Notes: generated from the letters alone by a model not told the origin. DNA of 64,000 nt from Chryseobacterium salivictor (GCF_004359195.1 NZ_CP037954.1:124001-188000), one strand, 5' to 3'. Positions 17,332-26,177 are shown, numbered from the stretch's first letter. Translations and numbers: made by a program.

Positions 17332-18102
17332 CTATTGACCCAATAGTTTAGCTTCTTCCCAAAGTTCATCCATTTGCTCCAGACTTAAATCTGCTAAACT
17401 GATATTTTTTGCGAGTGCCAGATTCTCCATTTTCTGAAATCTGCCGATGAATTTATTATTGGTTCTTTCTAAAGCCGAATCAGGATTGATACCTAAAATT
17501 CTGGCGTAATTAATGAGCGAGAAAAAAACATCACCCAACTCTGATTCTTTTTTATCCAGATCGGTTTCGGCGTGGAATTCCGCAAGTTCCTCATCTACTT
17601 TTTTCCAGGCATCTTCGGCGTTGGCAAATTCAAAACCGATTCCTTTTACTTTATCCTGAATCCGGTACGCTTTTATCAAACTCGGAGTTCCTTTCGTCAC
17701 GCCAGAAAGTACGGATTTGTTGCCTTCTTTCAGTTTCAGTTTTTCCCAGTTTTGTTTCACTTCTTCTTCATCCTTCACCTCAATATTACCATAAATATGA
17801 GGATGGCGAAAAATAAGTTTTTCATTTAAAGAATTAATGACATCTGCGATATCAAAACTTCCTTTCTCAGATCCTATTTTTGCATAAAAAACCAGGTGAA
17901 GTAAAACATCTCCCAACTCCTTTTTGATCTCCGGCAAATCCTCTTCCAGCAAAGCATCAGAAAGTTCATAGACTTCTTCCAAAGTCAAGTGCCGAAGAGT
18001 CTGCAAAGTCTGTTTCTGATCCCACGGACATTTTTCGCGCAGATCATTCATGATATCGAGTAAGCGGTCAAAAGCGGCTAATTGTTCTGCTCTGGAGTTC
18101 AT
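17332..18102 (-). CDS. mazG: Nucleoside triphosphate pyrophosphohydrolase MazG
   Basis: House-cleaning enzyme that hydrolyses (d)NTPs to the monophosphate and pyrophosphate. 256 residues with the usual two MazG domains. The N-terminal repeat contains CPWDQKQT and the metal-binding pattern EEVYELSDAL ... EELGD-like (LPEIKKELGDVLLHLVF, about 55-72). The C-terminal repeat has KKVDEELAEF and ESELGDVFFSLINYAR (about 187-202). The start ATG directly follows a tandem ATCCAAC repeat (coding strand), a G-free leader now cut by an IS insertion. Confidence 0.95.
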   Translation of the reverse strand: MNSRAEQLAAFDRLLDIMNDLREKCPWDQKQTLQTLRHLTLEEVYELSDALLEEDLPEIKKELGDVLLHLVFYAKIGSEKGSFDIADVINSLNEKLIFRHPHIYGNIEVKDEEEVKQNWEKLKLKEGNKSVLSGVTKGTPSLIKAYRIQDKVKGIGFEFANAEDAWKKVDEELAEFHAETDLDKKESELGDVFFSLINYARILGINPDSALERTNNKFIGRFQKMENLALAKNISLADLSLEQMDELWEEAKLLGQ

Positions 18103-18168
18103 GTTGAGTGTTGGATGTTAGATGATGGATGTTGGATGTTGGATGTTGGATGTTGGATGTTGGATGTT
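18103..18168. repeat. Minisatellite of GTTGGATG units, left part
   Basis: About seven degenerate 8-base units (GTTGGATG, some GATGATG/GTTAGATG). On the opposite strand it reads as CATCCAAC units running into the mazG ATG at 18102. The array is interrupted by the IS element at 18169 and resumes at 19607. Confidence 0.85.
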
Positions 18169-18210
18169 TGTCCGTCCCTGATATAGGTTGACATAAATAA
18201 GTCAACAAAT

Positions 18211-18621
18211 ATGAAAGCAAACATTAAGAAACTGCAGAAGCATCGGGTTTTCAGTGAGGAATTTAAGAGGGAGATCGTCTCTCTATTTGAGAGAGGAAAA
18301 TTCAGTGTATTACAGCTTGAAAAACTTTATGGAGTTTCGGATTCGGCAATTTATAACTGGATCTATAAATTTTCTACCTTTAACGAGAAAGGAATTAGAG
18401 TTGTAGAAATGAAAGAAAGCAGTGTACATAAGCTAAAAGAACTGGAGCAGAAGATTAAAGAGCTTGAGCAAGCCGTCGGTCAAAAGCAGATTATGATCGA
18501 TTATCTGGAAAAAATGATTGATATAGCCAAGGAAGATCTGGACATTGACATAAAAAAAAATTACGGCAACCAACGCTCTGTTGGTTCAGGCAACATTCCG
18601 AAGAAAAAGAATTCCCCCTGA
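18211..18621 (+). CDS. IS3-family transposase OrfA (helix-turn-helix)
   Basis: 136 residues. The N-terminal HTH (SEEFKREIVSLFERGKFSV, then LEKLYGVSDSAIYNWIYKFS, about 14-52) binds the IS ends. A leucine-zipper-like coiled coil (VHKLKELEQKIKELEQAVGQ, about 74-93) follows. Zero-frame reading ends at 18621. Ribosomes slipping -1 at A9 (18552-18560) would make the OrfAB transposase. Confidence 0.92.
   Translation: MKANIKKLQKHRVFSEEFKREIVSLFERGKFSVLQLEKLYGVSDSAIYNWIYKFSTFNEKGIRVVEMKESSVHKLKELEQKIKELEQAVGQKQIMIDYLEKMIDIAKEDLDIDIKKNYGNQRSVGSGNIPKKKNSP
18552..18586 (+). promoter_or_regulatory. Programmed -1 ribosomal frameshift signal
   Basis: Slippery heptamer A-AAA-AAA in the zero frame (18552-18558, within nine A), followed 7-9 bases later by a perfect stem-loop AACCAAC-GCTCT-GTTGGTT (18568-18586). 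After a -1 slip the frame runs on without stop into OrfB through the typical LYRAVGISRQA stretch. Confidence 0.8.
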
Positions 18622-18659
18622 ATGCTTTATATCGGGCAGTAGGGATCAGCAGGCAGGCG

Positions 18660-19451
18660 GTGCAACAATTTGAGTATCGACAGAATATTTTTGATGAAAA
18701 AGTACGTGTTCTCATGTTGGAAGCCCACGAACTACGGAATGAGCACCCAGGATGCGGAGTAGAGAAAATGTATTATGCCTTAAAGCCTGAATTCATGGGC
18801 AGAGACCGCTTCATAGAACTTTTTATGGAATTGGGCTTCAGGCTGGAGCACAAGAAGAATTACCGCAAAACGACCCATTCCGTCGCCTGTGAATATCCCA
18901 ATCTTATCAAAGGTATGGAGGTAAATGCACCTAACACCATCTGGCAGTCGGATATTACGTATATTTACGTTAACGATAGGTTTTATTACGCAGTTTTCAT
19001 CATTGATGTATACACGAAAAAGATTACAGGATACAAAATATCCAATAATATGAGGGCAACCGCGAATGTAGAAGCCTTGAAAATGGCGGTAAGAGACCAT
19101 TGTTTTCCTAAAATCCATCACTCGGACAGAGGAGGGCAATACATTTATAAAGAATATGTCAAGTTGCTGAAAGAAGGGGCTACCCAGATAAGCATGGCCT
19201 TGTCCGCACAGGATAATGCATATGCAGAGCGGATAAACAAGACCATAAAAGAAGAATATCTGGATCGATGGAAACCCATGAACTTTGAACAGTTGAAGAA
19301 ATTTACAAAGCGAGCGGTTAATCAATATAATAACCGCCGACCACACAATAACCTTGGCCGGTTATCGCCTGTAGAATTTGAAAGAAGATGGCAGGAAAAG
19401 GGATTTTCATCCCAACCCATTATCACCATCTATGATAATAATGAGCCGTAA
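18660..19451 (+). CDS. IS3-family transposase OrfB (DDE integrase catalytic domain)
   Basis: 263 residues counted from the GTG at 18660, but the frame is open back to the slippery site and the true product is probably the OrfAB fusion of about 413 residues. An HTH_21-like region (about 15-70) precedes the rve core. The core has WQSDITYIYV (first Asp), HSDRGGQY (second Asp) and the ENAYAER-type segment SAQDNAYAERINKTIKEEY with the catalytic Glu. There is no internal stop, so the element looks capable of transposition. Confidence 0.92.
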   Translation: MQQFEYRQNIFDEKVRVLMLEAHELRNEHPGCGVEKMYYALKPEFMGRDRFIELFMELGFRLEHKKNYRKTTHSVACEYPNLIKGMEVNAPNTIWQSDITYIYVNDRFYYAVFIIDVYTKKITGYKISNNMRATANVEALKMAVRDHCFPKIHHSDRGGQYIYKEYVKLLKEGATQISMALSAQDNAYAERINKTIKEEYLDRWKPMNFEQLKKFTKRAVNQYNNRRPHNNLGRLSPVEFERRWQEKGFSSQPIITIYDNNEP

Positions 19452-19606
19452 AAAAAAAGAGGTTACCCAATGTGGAAAGCTATTAAAATATGGATAAATT
19501 TAGAAATGATTGCACTTAAAATTTACCCACATTTTAACAGCCACATTCAACAACGACCATGAAAATAATTATATAAAAACAAGTCAACACTATTCAGGGA
19601 TTGGCA

Positions 19607-19627
19607 GTTGGATGTTGAATGTTGAAT
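19607..19627. repeat. Minisatellite of GTTGGATG units, right part
   Basis: GTTGGATG, GTTGAATG, GTTGAATG: the continuation of the array at 18103-18168 on the far side of the IS element. Confidence 0.8.
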
Positions 19628-19644
19628 GCAAATTTAGTTTAAAT

Positions 19645-19681
19645 AAAAAAACTTCGACAAAAATTTAATTCCTTGTCGAAG
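19645..19681 (-). terminator. Rho-independent terminator of the ruvX-def-DUF5606 unit
   Basis: Stem CTTCGACAA / TTGTCGAAG (19652-19660 with 19673-19681), 12-base loop. The A-run on the plus strand gives a U-tract for minus-strand transcripts. Confidence 0.75.
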
Positions 19682-19739
19682 CAGATTTATTGTAATGGAA
19701 AAAATTATTGCAATATGCTGATTACAGATTGCGGCTGTT

Positions 19740-20291
19740 TTACCCCATTTTTCGGTGTGTACTTTTCGGCGCTGATTTGGCTGATGAAGTAGAAGCTTTT
19801 GCTTTCGGAGTAGTTGCTTTCTCTGTTTTTGGAGCTGCTTTTTTAGTTTCCTTTTTTTCTGCGATTGCAGGTTCTTCTTCGGCCGCTGCCTCTGGTTTAA
19901 CAAAACTTTCCGGCGTAATATATCCCGCTTTGTGAAGGATGTTATACCACTGAGCCAATTTTTTGATGTCGGAAACATATACTCTTTCCTTGTCATAATT
20001 GGGCAGCGATGTAGACATCAGCGCGCGCAAATCCTCTTCGGAAGATTTATGAGAAATCGTTTCTTTATACTCTTCGTTTTTTGCCAAGTTTTCGAAAACT
20101 TCAAACAAAGGAACTTCATTGTCACTAGTAAACATCGCGATATTATCGAGCAAGCTTACTTGTGAAGAATTAGAAATACTGACTTTTTTCTTGGTCAGTA
20201 CATCTTCGATGATAAATCCGTTTTTCAACTGCGAAATCAACTTGTAAAGTCCTGGTTTCCCGGAAATTGATATTATTTTCTCTAACTTCAT
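19740..20291 (-). CDS. DUF5606 domain-containing protein
   Basis: Conserved Bacteroidota protein of unknown role, 183 residues. The N-terminal 125 residues match the DUF5606 pattern as I know it (MKLEKIISISGKPGLYKLIS, then NGFIIEDVLTKKK and a VSDIKKLAQWYNIL helix near 108-121). The C-terminal 50 residues are a low-complexity Ala/Lys/Glu/Ser tail typical of these proteins. It stands downstream of def on the same strand (58-base gap). Confidence 0.82.
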   Translation of the reverse strand: MKLEKIISISGKPGLYKLISQLKNGFIIEDVLTKKKVSISNSSQVSLLDNIAMFTSDNEVPLFEVFENLAKNEEYKETISHKSSEEDLRALMSTSLPNYDKERVYVSDIKKLAQWYNILHKAGYITPESFVKPEAAAEEEPAIAEKKETKKAAPKTEKATTPKAKASTSSAKSAPKSTHRKMG

Positions 20292-20349
20292 TTTTTTAAT
20301 ATTTGTTTGAATTTTATTTTTAACTGGATCCGATTTTTAGCTGGATTAT

Positions 20350-20922
20350 TTATTTCGGAAATCTCATTTTATAAGTCACGGAGACATCTCCATGGGAAAT
20401 CTTCATCAGTTTCCCTTTTACTAATTTTTTCTTTAATGAACTCAAATGATCGGTAAACAGAATTCCTTCGATATGATCATATTCATGTTGAATCACACGC
20501 GCTCTCATGTCTGAAAAAGTATCGGTATGTTTAACGAAATTTTCGTCATAATATTCGATCAGGATTGTTTCTTTTCTTTTCACATCCTCACGCACATCGG
20601 GAATTGACAGGCAACCTTCATTGAATTTCCATTCTTCGCCACTTTCTTCCAGGATTTTTGCGTTGATAAAAACCTTTCTGAAATCCTTCAGTTCATCGGC
20701 AATATCTGCATAATCCTCGTCTTCTGCCAACGGAGAAACATCTACTACAAAAAGGCGTATATCCAGACCAACTTGCGGTGCTGCCAAACCTATGCCGTTT
20801 GCGCTGTGCATGGTTTCGAACATATTGTCCACTAAAGATTTCAGTTCCGGATAATCTTTGTTGATTTCGTGGCAATGTTTTCTTAATACAGCATCTCCAA
20901 ATGCTCTTATCGGTAATATCAT
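20350..20922 (-). CDS. def: Peptide deformylase
   Basis: Removes the formyl group from nascent N-terminal methionine. 190 residues with the three family motifs: GIGLAAPQVG (43-52), EGCLSIP (102-108, metal ligand C104) and QHEYDHIEG (145-153, ligands H146 and H150, catalytic E147). The start codon overlaps the ruvX stop by 4 bases (ATGA), so the two are translationally coupled. Confidence 0.97.
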   Translation of the reverse strand: MILPIRAFGDAVLRKHCHEINKDYPELKSLVDNMFETMHSANGIGLAAPQVGLDIRLFVVDVSPLAEDEDYADIADELKDFRKVFINAKILEESGEEWKFNEGCLSIPDVREDVKRKETILIEYYDENFVKHTDTFSDMRARVIQHEYDHIEGILFTDHLSSLKKKLVKGKLMKISHGDVSVTYKMRFPK

Positions 20923-21335
20923 TTCTGTTTCTGTTCTAAATAATTTTGCAATATCAGGGTTGCACTTACTTTATCGATCAATCCTTTTTCTTCTCTTTTC
21001 TTCTTGGTTTTCCCACTTTGTGAGATAAAAAAAGAAGCCATTTTCGAGGTAAAACGTTCATCAAAACGATCTACTCCAACGGTCGGAAATTCGGTTTTGA
21101 ATTTTTCTATAAACTTCAAAATATGAACTTCCACTTCGTTTAAATTTCCTTTTAAATCAGTGGGAAGGCCTACTACGATTTGCTCTACCTTGTTTTCACT
21201 AAAATACTTTTTTAAAAATAAAAAAACATCTTTGGTGGCAACAGTATCCAAACCACTGGCAATGATCTGCATATCATCGGTGACCGCAATACCGCACCGG
21301 GCTTTTCCATAATCAATTGCTAAGATTTGTGACAT
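20919..21335 (-). CDS. ruvX: Holliday junction resolvase-like RuvX/YqgF
   Basis: RNase H-fold nuclease of the YqgF family, linked to pre-16S rRNA 5' maturation in E. coli. 138 residues from the ATG at 21335; a TTG three codons upstream is less likely. Motifs: ILAIDYGKARCGIAVTD (about 4-20, first catalytic Asp), VVGLPTDLKG (about 55-64) and the DERFTSK / DKVSATLILQNYL C-terminal pair. A TAAATTTG -7 box ends only 6 bases before the ATG, so the mRNA may be nearly leaderless. Confidence 0.94.
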   Translation of the reverse strand: MSQILAIDYGKARCGIAVTDDMQIIASGLDTVATKDVFLFLKKYFSENKVEQIVVGLPTDLKGNLNEVEVHILKFIEKFKTEFPTVGVDRFDERFTSKMASFFISQSGKTKKKREEKGLIDKVSATLILQNYLEQKQK

Positions 21336-21341
21336 TGGGTG

Positions 21342-21372
21342 CAAATTTACAAATATTTGTCTTTGCGTACAA
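21342..21372 (-). promoter_or_regulatory. Promoter for ruvX-def
   Basis: On the minus strand: TTG (21372-21370), a 20-base spacer, TAAATTTG (21349-21342), a perfect TAnnTTTG box. The ATG is at 21335. Confidence 0.6.
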
Positions 21373-21479
21373 TATTTAAAAAAGTAGTGATTAAAATCAT
21401 TTCTTTTTTAGGAAAAGTCACCGGTAATCTTTCTACCTTTAATAAGGCAAAAAATGCCTCACTAATAATCACATTCATT

Positions 21480-22520
21480 ATGAAAGCTTTAGTATTTAAA
21501 GGACCCGGACAAAAAGACCTCGTCGATTGTCCGATGCCGGTGATAAAAGAATCAACCGACGTGATTGTAAAAATGGTAAAATCTACCATTTGCGGAACAG
21601 ACCTTCATATTTTAAAAGGCGATGTTCCAGAAGTAACTCCGGGAAGAATCCTGGGACATGAAGGAATTGGTATTGTAGAAGAAGTCGGAAGTTCCGTCAT
21701 CAGCTTCAAAAAAGGAGATAAAGTATTGATTTCCTGCATTACCTCCTGTGGAAAATGCTCGAATTGCAAAAAACAACTCTATGCCCATTGTTCTGATGGC
21801 GGCTGGATTTTAGGACATTTAATCGACGGTACCCAGGCGGAATATGTACGCATTCCTCACGGTGACAATTCGCTTTATCCGCTGCCACCAGATATAAATG
21901 AAGAAGGAGCAGTGATGCTGAGTGATATCTTACCCACCGGTTTTGAAATCGGTGTACTGAACGGAAAAGTAAGTCCCGGCGATACTGTGGCTATCGTTGG
22001 TGCAGGACCTATCGGATTTGCAGCACTGCTTACGGCACAGTTTTTTGCTCCTTCAAAAATCATTATGATTGATGTGGACCAGGAAAGACTGGAACTTTCA
22101 AAAAGTTTTGGTGCCACCGATATTATCAACAGCGGAGCCGGTAATGCCGTAGAAGCCGTGAAAAAAATCGTCGGCGAACAGGGAGTTGATGTCGCCATAG
22201 AAGCGGTGGGCATCCCGGCTACTTTTGACATTTGCCAGAAAATCCTGAAACCCGGTGCTCACCTTGCTAACGTAGGCGTACACGGAAAACCTGTGGAACT
22301 GCATATCGAAGAACTATGGATCAGAAACGTAACCATTACCATGGGACTGGTTTGTACCAATACGACACCGATGCTTCTGAAAAATGTAGAAAGCAAAAGA
22401 CTGCAACCCGAGAAACTCATTACCCACCGTTTCGATTTCAAAGACATGATCCGTGCGTATGAAGTGTTCGGTAATGCCGCAAAAGAAAAAGCACTGAAAG
22501 TCATTATTAATTTTAACTGA
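21480..22520 (+). CDS. Zinc-dependent alcohol dehydrogenase (MDR family)
   Basis: 346 residues from the ATG at 21480. The same frame is open upstream, but that part looks non-protein and covers the ruvX promoter. Catalytic zinc ligands are C38, H60 and E61; structural zinc cysteines are C90, C93, C96 and C104; the Rossmann motif is VAIVGAGPIGFAA (about 168-180). The SICGTDLHILKG-type and NVGVHGKPVELHIEELW segments resemble the isopropanol / 2,3-butanediol branch. Substrate uncertain. It stands alone with its own terminator. Confidence 0.9.
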   Translation: MKALVFKGPGQKDLVDCPMPVIKESTDVIVKMVKSTICGTDLHILKGDVPEVTPGRILGHEGIGIVEEVGSSVISFKKGDKVLISCITSCGKCSNCKKQLYAHCSDGGWILGHLIDGTQAEYVRIPHGDNSLYPLPPDINEEGAVMLSDILPTGFEIGVLNGKVSPGDTVAIVGAGPIGFAALLTAQFFAPSKIIMIDVDQERLELSKSFGATDIINSGAGNAVEAVKKIVGEQGVDVAIEAVGIPATFDICQKILKPGAHLANVGVHGKPVELHIEELWIRNVTITMGLVCTNTTPMLLKNVESKRLQPEKLITHRFDFKDMIRAYEVFGNAAKEKALKVIINFN

Positions 22521-22553
22521 TTTTTTAAAAATGTTTAATTTTTCACTTTAAAA

Positions 22554-22586
22554 AAGGGGAAGTAAGCTCACTTCTCCTTTTTTTTA
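22554..22586 (+). terminator. Rho-independent terminator after the alcohol dehydrogenase
   Basis: Stem AAGGGGAAGT / ACTTCTCCTT (22554-22563 with 22570-22579, one G-U pair), 6-base loop, eight T. Confidence 0.88.
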
Positions 22587-22615
22587 TTTAATTTTAGTCT
22601 CCGAAAAAAAACCAA

Positions 22616-23092
22616 ATGAAAACACTGATTCTTGTCCGCCATGCTAAAAGCGACTGGCCTGAAAACACCGAAGATTTCGACCGGCCACTTGCTGAAAAAG
22701 GGATACATGATGCCGAGAAAATGTCTCATTTTCTGAAAGAAAAAAACATTGAAATCGATAAATTCTTCACCAGTCCTGCTTTACGGGCATTTTCAACATG
22801 TGAAATTTTCAACAAAGAATATAATATTGAAATCGAGACCATTCAGAAGCTGTATAATGCATCCGACACTAATTTCGAAAATATCACGCTGGGATTAGAT
22901 GACCACTTGGACAAGGTCGCAATGTTTTCTCACAATAACGGCATCTCGAATTTTGCCAACACCATGTCTGATGATATGCTTATCTTCCCAACTGGCGGTG
23001 TTGCGGGTTTTGAAATAGACTGTGATTCCTGGTCTGATTTTCATTCTGCCAATAAAAAACTGATCTTCTTTTATGACCCGAAGAACATTTAA
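22616..23092 (+). CDS. SixA-like histidine phosphatase
   Basis: 158 residues. The N-terminal LVRHAKSDW (about 5-13) is the RHG motif with the phosphate-accepting histidine; VAMFSHNNGIS (about 100-110) holds the second catalytic histidine. The short length is that of the SixA branch, whose E. coli member dephosphorylates phosphohistidine on signalling or PTS proteins. Target unknown here. Single gene between two terminators. Confidence 0.88.
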   Translation: MKTLILVRHAKSDWPENTEDFDRPLAEKGIHDAEKMSHFLKEKNIEIDKFFTSPALRAFSTCEIFNKEYNIEIETIQKLYNASDTNFENITLGLDDHLDKVAMFSHNNGISNFANTMSDDMLIFPTGGVAGFEIDCDSWSDFHSANKKLIFFYDPKNI

Positions 23093-23261
23093 ATCATCTA
23101 CCGAAAAACATCAATGAAAATTGAACGATCCGGTTAAGGTGGTGAAAACAATTTCTGTAAAATTTACCTATAAAAAAGAAAGTGTCTCAATACTCCAACT
23201 AACCCTCAGAGATTCTAATATTTGAACCCTATGCTCGAACAGGAGTCCGTGAGAAAACCAT
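23093..23261. other. Noncoding gap, nothing recognised
   Basis: No gene, repeat or RNA recognised between the phosphatase and the following bidirectional terminator. A TTCGAG-like T-loop look on the minus strand near 23230-23245 does not extend to a tRNA fold. Confidence 0.4.
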
Positions 23262-23306
23262 AAAAAAAGCCGTTTCATATAGTTATGAGACGGCTTCTTT
23301 ATTTTT
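23262..23306. terminator. Bidirectional terminator between the SixA-like gene and gcvP
   Basis: 13-bp stem AAGCCGTTTCATA / TATGAGACGGCTT (23267-23279 with 23284-23296, one G-U pair), 4-base loop, A-run on the left and T-rich tail on the right. It serves the convergent genes on both sides. Confidence 0.88.
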
Positions 23307-23318
23307 ATTTCTATTTAA

Positions 23319-26177
23319 TTACATATAACTTTCAATCGGTGCACAGGTACACACCAGATTTCTGTCGCCGTACGCTTCATCAACACGGGAAACCGACGCG
23401 AAGAATTTGTGATCACGAACCCAATCCAATGGATAAGCAGCTTTTTCGCGGCTGTACGGTCGGTCCCATGTATCTGAAATCACGACCTGTTCTGTATGTG
23501 GCGCGTTTTTCAAAACATTGTTTGCGGTGTCATACTTTCCTTCTGCGATTTCATCAATCTCTCTTTTTATTGAAATTAATGCTTCTGCAAAACGGTCCAA
23601 TTCAGATTTACTTTCAGATTCAGTTGGTTCAATCATTAAAGTTCCTGCAACCGGGAAACTTACTGTTGGAGCGTGGTAACCGTAATCCATCAAACGTTTT
23701 GCGATATCCGCAACTTCAATTCCCAGTGGTTTAAACTGGCGGAAATCGATGATACATTCGTGAGCAACTCTGCCTTTCTCATTCGAATAAAGTACCGGGA
23801 AATGCTCGCCCAGAACTTCTTTTAAATAGTTGGCGTTAAGAATCGCATGACCGGTCGCCTTTTTCAAACCAAACGTTCCCAGCATTTTGATATAGGCGTA
23901 AGAAATATTCAGCACTAAAGAAGAGCCGTAAGGCGCACCGGAAATAGCGTCAATAGACTCTTTGGTTCCGATTTTAATATTAGGATTGCTCGGTAAAAAT
24001 TTCACCAAATGCTCTGCCACACAGATTGGGCCAACTCCGGGACCACCGCCACCGTGAGGAATCGCAAAGGTTTTGTGTAAGTTCAGGTGACAAACATCGG
24101 CACCAATATTTCCAGGCGACGTGTAACCAACCTGTGCATTCATATTCGCACCATCCATATAAATCTGTCCACCGTGGGAATGAATTAAATCTGTTATTTC
24201 AATGATATTATCATCAAAGAAACCGTAGGTTGACGGATAAGTAATCATCACTGCGGCGAGATTTTCACTGTGCAGTTCGGCTTTTGCTTTTAAATCTTCG
24301 AAATCGATTTCACCGCTTTCCAGATTTTTCACCACCACTACTTTCATGCCCGCAAGCACTGCGGACGCGGGATTTGTTCCGTGAGCGGATTGTGGAATCA
24401 AAGCGATATTCCGGTGACCTTCGCCACGGGATTTATGATATTCGCGAATCACCATTAACCCTGCATATTCGCCTTGCGCACCAGAATTTGGCTGCAAAGA
24501 TGTTCCTGCAAAACCTGTGATTTCTGCTAAATCTTTTTCTAATTCTTTAATTAAGATTTGATAACCTCCGGCTTGTTCAACGGGCACAAACGGATGAACA
24601 CTTCCCCATTCTGCCCACGACAACGGTAACATTTGGGTTGCGGCATTCAGCTTCATCGTACAGGAACCAAGTGAAATCATTGACTGCGTCAAAGAAAGAT
24701 CTTTTTTTTCCAAGCGTTTGATGTATCTCATTAATTCGGTTTCCGTATGGTATCTGTTGAAAACTTCTTCTTTAAGAATTTCGTCTGCTCTTAAAAACTC
24801 CTGTGGAATTTGAACTTCTTCTTTAAAAGTTAATTTGAAACTTTGTTTGTCTAAAAATCCTGCAAAAGCATCAAAAAGATACTGAACTTTGGCCGTCGTA
24901 GAAGATTCGTTTAAAGAAACACTTACAATTCCTTCCGAGAAATAATTAAGGTTGATTTTTCGGTCACGCATCATTCTCATTAAACGACTTTTATCGTCTT
25001 CATTAATTCTGAATTTTACGGTATCGAAAATTGGTCCTTCTACCACTTTATAACCCAAAGTTGCCAGTCCGTCTCGCAAAGCAACCGCTTTGAAATGGAT
25101 TTGGTCAGCAATGAAATTCAAACCTTTCGGGCCGTGGTAAACAGCGTACATTCCAGCCATAACCGCCAAAAGAACCTGTGCGGTACAGATATTAGAAGTT
25201 GCTTTTTCTCTCTTAATATGTTGTTCTCTGGTTTGAAGCGCCATTCTCAAAGCTCTCTTTCCGTAAGCATCCTGAGAAACTCCGATAATTCGGCCGGGAA
25301 GATCACGTTTGTATTCGTCTTTACAGGCAAAAAATGCAGCGTGAGGACCACCATAGCCCATCGGAATTCCGAAACGTTGGGTCGTTCCAACTGCGCAATC
25401 TGCGCCCATATCTGCCGGTGATTTCAGTTTCACCAAAGACATCGGATCACAGGCAACAACTACTTGTAATTCAAATTCTTTATACTGTTGAATGTTTTCT
25501 GAATAGTCGATAATCATTCCGTTTTTCCCCGGATACTGCAAAATAACACCAAAAAAAGACCCGTCGAACTGATGCGTTTGGTGATCACCAACAATCACCT
25601 CGATTCCTAAACCTTCTGCTTTTGTTTTCAAAACAGCCAACGTTTGCGGGAATACTAAATCTGAAACGAAGAATTTTTGAGCTCCGGCTTTTTTCTGTGT
25701 TTTTGTTCTGCTCTCAAAGAACATGTGCATGGCTTCGGCAGCAGCAGTAGATTCATCTAAAAGGGAAGCATTCGCTAATTTAAAACCGGTCAAATCACAA
25801 ACCACCGTCTGGAAATTTAATAATGCCTCCAATCTCCCTTGAGCAATTTCTGCCTGGTAAGGCGTATAAGCAGTGTACCAGGACGGATTTTCCAAAATAT
25901 TGCGTTGGATGACACTTGGCAAAACAGTGTTGTGATATCCGAAACCGATATAGTTATCGAACATTAAGTTTTTTGCAGCCAATTCTTTGGAATGCGCTAA
26001 CATTTCCTGCTCCGAAAGTGGATCCGAAATATCGAGCTCTTTCTGCAATCGAATCGAATCCGGAATGGTCTGACCAATTAATTCTTCAATACTTTCAACG
26101 CCTACTTTCTCTAACATCGCTTGTGTATCGGCTTCATTCAAGGAAATGTGACGATTTACAAATTGTGTGGTATTCAT
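23319..26177 (-). CDS. gcvP: Glycine dehydrogenase (decarboxylating), P protein
   Basis: PLP-dependent P subunit of the glycine cleavage system: decarboxylates glycine and loads the aminomethyl group onto lipoyl-H protein. 952 residues, the full homodimer-type length with both halves fused. The N-terminal half begins near FVNRHISLNEADTQAML. The catalytic half carries the PLP-lysine segment CHLNLHKTFAIPHGGGGPG (about 690-708). Transcribed alone; gcvT and gcvH are not in the window. Confidence 0.97.
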   Translation of the reverse strand: MNTTQFVNRHISLNEADTQAMLEKVGVESIEELIGQTIPDSIRLQKELDISDPLSEQEMLAHSKELAAKNLMFDNYIGFGYHNTVLPSVIQRNILENPSWYTAYTPYQAEIAQGRLEALLNFQTVVCDLTGFKLANASLLDESTAAAEAMHMFFESRTKTQKKAGAQKFFVSDLVFPQTLAVLKTKAEGLGIEVIVGDHQTHQFDGSFFGVILQYPGKNGMIIDYSENIQQYKEFELQVVVACDPMSLVKLKSPADMGADCAVGTTQRFGIPMGYGGPHAAFFACKDEYKRDLPGRIIGVSQDAYGKRALRMALQTREQHIKREKATSNICTAQVLLAVMAGMYAVYHGPKGLNFIADQIHFKAVALRDGLATLGYKVVEGPIFDTVKFRINEDDKSRLMRMMRDRKINLNYFSEGIVSVSLNESSTTAKVQYLFDAFAGFLDKQSFKLTFKEEVQIPQEFLRADEILKEEVFNRYHTETELMRYIKRLEKKDLSLTQSMISLGSCTMKLNAATQMLPLSWAEWGSVHPFVPVEQAGGYQILIKELEKDLAEITGFAGTSLQPNSGAQGEYAGLMVIREYHKSRGEGHRNIALIPQSAHGTNPASAVLAGMKVVVVKNLESGEIDFEDLKAKAELHSENLAAVMITYPSTYGFFDDNIIEITDLIHSHGGQIYMDGANMNAQVGYTSPGNIGADVCHLNLHKTFAIPHGGGGPGVGPICVAEHLVKFLPSNPNIKIGTKESIDAISGAPYGSSLVLNISYAYIKMLGTFGLKKATGHAILNANYLKEVLGEHFPVLYSNEKGRVAHECIIDFRQFKPLGIEVADIAKRLMDYGYHAPTVSFPVAGTLMIEPTESESKSELDRFAEALISIKREIDEIAEGKYDTANNVLKNAPHTEQVVISDTWDRPYSREKAAYPLDWVRDHKFFASVSRVDEAYGDRNLVCTCAPIESYM

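Larger units (their letters stand above)
18169..19606 (+). mobile_element. IS3-family insertion sequence (IS150-like), intact, 1438 bp
   Basis: Encodes OrfA and OrfB with a -1 frameshift signal between them. The ends are imperfect inverted repeats: left TGTCCGTCCCTGATATAG, right (complement) TGCCAATCCCTGAATAGT, both then reaching GTTGAC. With TG...CA ends the flanks are GTT on both sides (18166-18168 and 19607-19609), a 3-bp target duplication as in the IS150 group. Removing the element and one GTT rejoins the GTTGGATG tandem array without a scar. Confidence 0.88.

Noticed and set aside
18103..18168. Regular repeats that could suggest a CRISPR array
   Set aside because: The units are contiguous 8-base words without spacers and no cas genes are nearby; it is a minisatellite.
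18780..19346. 188-codon minus-strand frame inside the transposase OrfB
   Set aside because: Pure antisense shadow of the DDE domain.
19634..19996. 120-codon frame rich in Lys/Gln/Arg on the minus strand
   Set aside because: It overlaps the Ala/Lys-rich tail of the DUF5606 gene in another frame and reads as low-complexity shadow.
21339..21479. 47-codon N-terminal extension of the alcohol dehydrogenase
   Set aside because: It covers the ruvX promoter and start, and the MKALVF start at 21480 is the family standard.
23160..23250. tRNA-like look on the minus strand (TTCGAGC loop)
   Set aside because: No matching acceptor or anticodon stem could be drawn.
23285..23734. 149-codon plus-strand frame over the end of gcvP
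   Set aside because: Antisense to a strongly conserved gene and starts within its terminator; no family resemblance.
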